From Lachnospiraceae bacterium (GTDB lineage: Bacteria > Bacillota > Clostridia > Lachnospirales > Lachnospiraceae): a stretch of 36,986 nt of DNA. The stretch's first letter is position 1. Every line of letters starts with the position of its first letter. The DNA lies in contig JAUNGG010000042.1 in NCBI GenBank assembly GCA_030524635.1, forward strand, positions 1 to 36,986, written 5' to 3'. Positions 35,104-36,986 of this stretch are shown piece by piece. The notes beneath the pieces are model-generated. The model had not been told where the DNA came from. It did no database searches and saw nothing but the letters and a program-made list of their open reading frames with translations. A program made the translations under genes and the position numbers.

Positions 35104-36054
35104 ATGGAAGTGGAAACAATACTTGCAAAAAATATCGATGCGGCTGGCGAGAAAGCGGCTTATGATGCTGCCTGCAAACGGCTTTTAGCCAATAAAATTA
35201 TCCTGGCATGGCTGATGAAAAGCTGCCTGGAAGAATATCAGGATTTTGATGTAGAGGAGATTGCAGATAAATATATTGAAGGGGAACCACAGATTACCAA
35301 AATTGCGGTAAATCCAGATGAGGCGGCAGACTGCAGCGGTGAACAGATAAAAGGGGATAAAACAGAGGACAGTACGATTAATGAAGGTACGATTACCTAT
35401 GATATCCGTTTTGGTGCGATAGTCCCCAAAATAGAAGAAAGTATAAAATTAATAATTAATGTAGAGTCACAAAATGATTTTTATCCGGGCTATCCATTAA
35501 TTAAACGGGGAATTTACTATGGAAGCCGAATGATTTCCTCACAATACGGGGTAGAATTTACGGATTCCCATTATGAAAAAATCCGTAAAATTTATTCAAT
35601 TTGGATCTGTGCTAACCCGCCCAAGTACCGTGAAAATACAGTTTCCAGATATTTTATTGAGGAAAAAAATATCATTGGAAAGGTTAAAGAAAAGAAGGAA
35701 GATTATGATTTAATTACCATTGTTATGATCTGCCTGGGTTCTTCAGAAAATGATAATTATACAGGGATATTGAAATTGTTGGATGTACTGCTTTCTTCGG
35801 AAAAAGAACCGGAAGAAAAGAAGAAAATACTCCAGGATGATTTTGGAATTAAAATGACAAAGACATTAGAGAGCGAGGTGCTTGAAGTGTGCAATTTAAG
35901 TAAAGGCGTGGAACAAAAGGGAATTGAAAAGGGTATATTAAAGTCGATAGCGAATTTAATGGAAACCTTAAAATTATCAGCTGATCAGGCTATGGAAGCA
36001 TTAAAAGTACCGGAAGAAGATAAGCCTAAATATGCCAGTAAATTGAATCAATAA
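35104..36054 (+). CDS. Rpn family / PD-(D/E)XK nuclease-like transposase-related protein
   Basis: A 316-residue protein that resembles Rpn/PDDEXK_2 family proteins. Seen: DIRFGAIVPKIEESIKLIINVESQND, with D...(13)...NVESQN in the position of the D-ExQ catalytic core, PGYPLIKRGIYYGSRMISSQ, SIWICANPP and a C-terminal repeat-like tail (VEQKGIEKGILKS, then KLSADQAMEALKVPEEDK) typical of the family. Rpn proteins can promote recA-independent recombination in E. coli and are spread among mobile elements; whether this one cuts DNA is unknown. The nearest site, GGGAGGG at 35084-35090, is 13 bases from the ATG, which is long, so initiation may be weak or the true start is different. The first 100 residues are charged and of uncertain fold. 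A related tail opens the window. Confidence 0.75.
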   Translation: MEVETILAKNIDAAGEKAAYDAACKRLLANKIILAWLMKSCLEEYQDFDVEEIADKYIEGEPQITKIAVNPDEAADCSGEQIKGDKTEDSTINEGTITYDIRFGAIVPKIEESIKLIINVESQNDFYPGYPLIKRGIYYGSRMISSQYGVEFTDSHYEKIRKIYSIWICANPPKYRENTVSRYFIEEKNIIGKVKEKKEDYDLITIVMICLGSSENDNYTGILKLLDVLLSSEKEPEEKKKILQDDFGIKMTKTLESEVLEVCNLSKGVEQKGIEKGILKSIANLMETLKLSADQAMEALKVPEEDKPKYASKLNQ

Positions 36055-36061
36055 TTAATGG

Positions 36062-36100
36062 AACAGTTCCCGGATTGTTGCAGATAATCGGGGAACTGTT
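36062..36100. terminator. Hairpin between convergent genes
   Basis: AACAGTTCCCGGATT and AATCGGGGAACTGTT pair over 15 bp with one mismatch. Neither side has a clear T-run, so it is a weak or factor-assisted terminator at best. Confidence 0.45.
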
Positions 36101-36149
36101 ATAAAAAGATGTATTAATTATGGGCATAGAAAATATTATTTTATGATAT

Positions 36150-36986
36150 TTATTTTTTGAGAAAACTTTTAATTGCTATTTTCGTGGTGTAAAATTTTTC
36201 TGCTGTTTTATTTATGCCATTTTCACCATAGAAGGATTTGATTTCTTCAACAGTTACTTCATCTACGATTAAAAATCCATCTTGTCCATCTGAAAAACAT
36301 CCGATATTTTTCAAACGGGAACGCAGGGTTTGTTCGGATAATCTATATTCTTTTGCTAAAATTTTTAAGGAAGAGGTTCGGCATTTTTCACGAAGTTCTT
36401 GTTGGATAAATAGTGGAAATTCTGAAGTCTTTTTTGCAGTAGTCCCTTGCTTTTTTATCCAGTAGTAAAGTGTATGGTAAGGAATGTCATATTTTCTTGC
36501 CAGTTCTGCAATACTCATTGTATTTAAGTATTTTAAAATTTCATCCTGCAGTTCTTCTGGAATCGATGTCTGCACATTTCCGTTTTTGGGATGGTAGTGA
36601 TTCTTTTTTGCCCAGTAATAAAGAGCAGAAGTTGAAATATTAAACTTTTCTGATAGTTCTTTGATGGTAAATTTTCCTTCAACTTCTTTTAACCGTTTTT
36701 CGTTTTCTAGTGATATGGATGGTTTGTTTTTGGGAAGATAGGATGAAATTTTTTCCTTATTATGAGCAGACTTATTTCCGGCATCTATGGAAGGATAGAA
36801 GTTTTGATAATCCAGAGATTCATGGTTGTTTCCTTGATTCTGTCCTTGAGATTCCATAGGTTCTGTTTTTATATTTGATAATGAAAGTGTTGATAAGGGT
36901 GTTTCCTCGGTTATTTTTACTAAAGCAATGTTAGCATTTACAGAAATAGTTTCATCATTTTTTTGTTTGTTTTTATGGATAAGGTG
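36150..36986 (-). CDS. Tandem helix-turn-helix protein, start outside the window
   Basis: A leftward frame that stays open to the last base, so the N-terminus is missing; 278 residues are visible. The internal ATG at 36857 has no ribosome binding site and should not be taken as the start. After a polar stretch, the C-terminal 180 residues hold four similar units of about 45 residues, each with a helix-turn-helix core: FTIKELSEKFNISTSALYYW, MSIAELARKYDIPYHTLYYW, SSLKILAKEYRLSEQTLRSR and GINKTAEKFYTTKIAIKSFL. The first two are the most alike (ALYYWAKK, TLYYWIKK). Repeated, single-domain HTH units of this kind suggest a protein that reads a long DNA site, for example a transposase-like or element regulator. 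The function is unknown. Confidence 0.65.
   Translation of the reverse strand, partial: HLIHKNKQKNDETISVNANIALVKITEETPLSTLSLSNIKTEPMESQGQNQGNNHESLDYQNFYPSIDAGNKSAHNKEKISSYLPKNKPSISLENEKRLKEVEGKFTIKELSEKFNISTSALYYWAKKNHYHPKNGNVQTSIPEELQDEILKYLNTMSIAELARKYDIPYHTLYYWIKKQGTTAKKTSEFPLFIQQELREKCRTSSLKILAKEYRLSEQTLRSRLKNIGCFSDGQDGFLIVDEVTVEEIKSFYGENGINKTAEKFYTTKIAIKSFLKK

Noticed and set aside
34881..35165. Open frame through the long hairpins
   Set aside because: It is a chance frame across inverted repeats without a start signal.
36150..36857. HTH protein starting at the ATG at 36857
   Set aside because: No ribosome binding site, and the same frame continues open for 43 more codons to the window edge.

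Overview
The window looks like a chromosomal segment of a gut-type Lachnospiraceae (Clostridium cluster XIVa) bacterium with a mobile element integrated at its right-hand side. The inference rests on strong AGGAGG ribosome binding sites, sigma-A promoters, class III fructose-1,6-bisphosphatase, a giant 2-hydroxyacyl-CoA dehydratase activase homologue, DUF3842, and the clostridial DUF5348/ParA/ParB/RepA_N/SNF2-methylase/TnpV gene set. No species call is possible from sequence alone.

Backbone (about 1-18960, visibly richer in GC): the tail of an Rpn-type protein; a RecJ/DHH exonuclease; glyA behind a clear promoter; a leftward pair (DUF3842, then an S51 peptidase-like protein) divergent from fbp; a 1423-aa two-activase fusion read leftward and sharing a bidirectional terminator with fbp; a rightward corA / rhomboid-like / pyruvate kinase cluster behind a perfect consensus promoter; a diaminopimelate decarboxylase; a leftward HIT plus SseB-domain pair; and an intracellular-type subtilisin (S8). 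These are mostly central-metabolism and housekeeping genes. Two small regulatory oddities stand out: a 14-bp palindrome between the Shine-Dalgarno and the start codon of the giant activase, and a promoter-to-terminator unit that could be a small RNA after the diaminopimelate decarboxylase gene.

Junction (about 18960-19330): the subtilisin reading frame appears to lose its usual last residues where repeated, inverted-repeat-flanked DNA begins. This is the likely left edge of the integrated element.

Element (about 18960 to the right end, lower GC, becoming AT-rich after about 31400): DUF5348 protein, ParA, ParB and a RepA_N/DUF6017 replication initiator form a plasmid-like maintenance block. 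They are followed by a 2486-codon polyvalent gene joining an ArdC-like N-terminus, an adenine-methyltransferase-like domain and an SNF2-like helicase, resembling DarB-type anti-restriction proteins. A complete TnpV gene with its own ribosome binding site lies inside this gene in a different reading frame, so both frames appear to be used over about 340 bp. Downstream lie unknown proteins, a frameshifted gene, a 75-bp miniature inverted-repeat element, a leftward LPD1-type polyvalent protein whose HExxH motif is degenerate, a pair of long perfect or near-perfect hairpins in a divergent intergenic region (a candidate origin of transfer or other structured site), an Rpn/PDDEXK nuclease-like protein, and a protein built of tandem helix-turn-helix units that runs off the window. 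No relaxase, coupling protein, type IV secretion gene or integrase is visible, so the element must continue to the right if it is an integrative conjugative element. No CRISPR array, tRNA or rRNA was seen.
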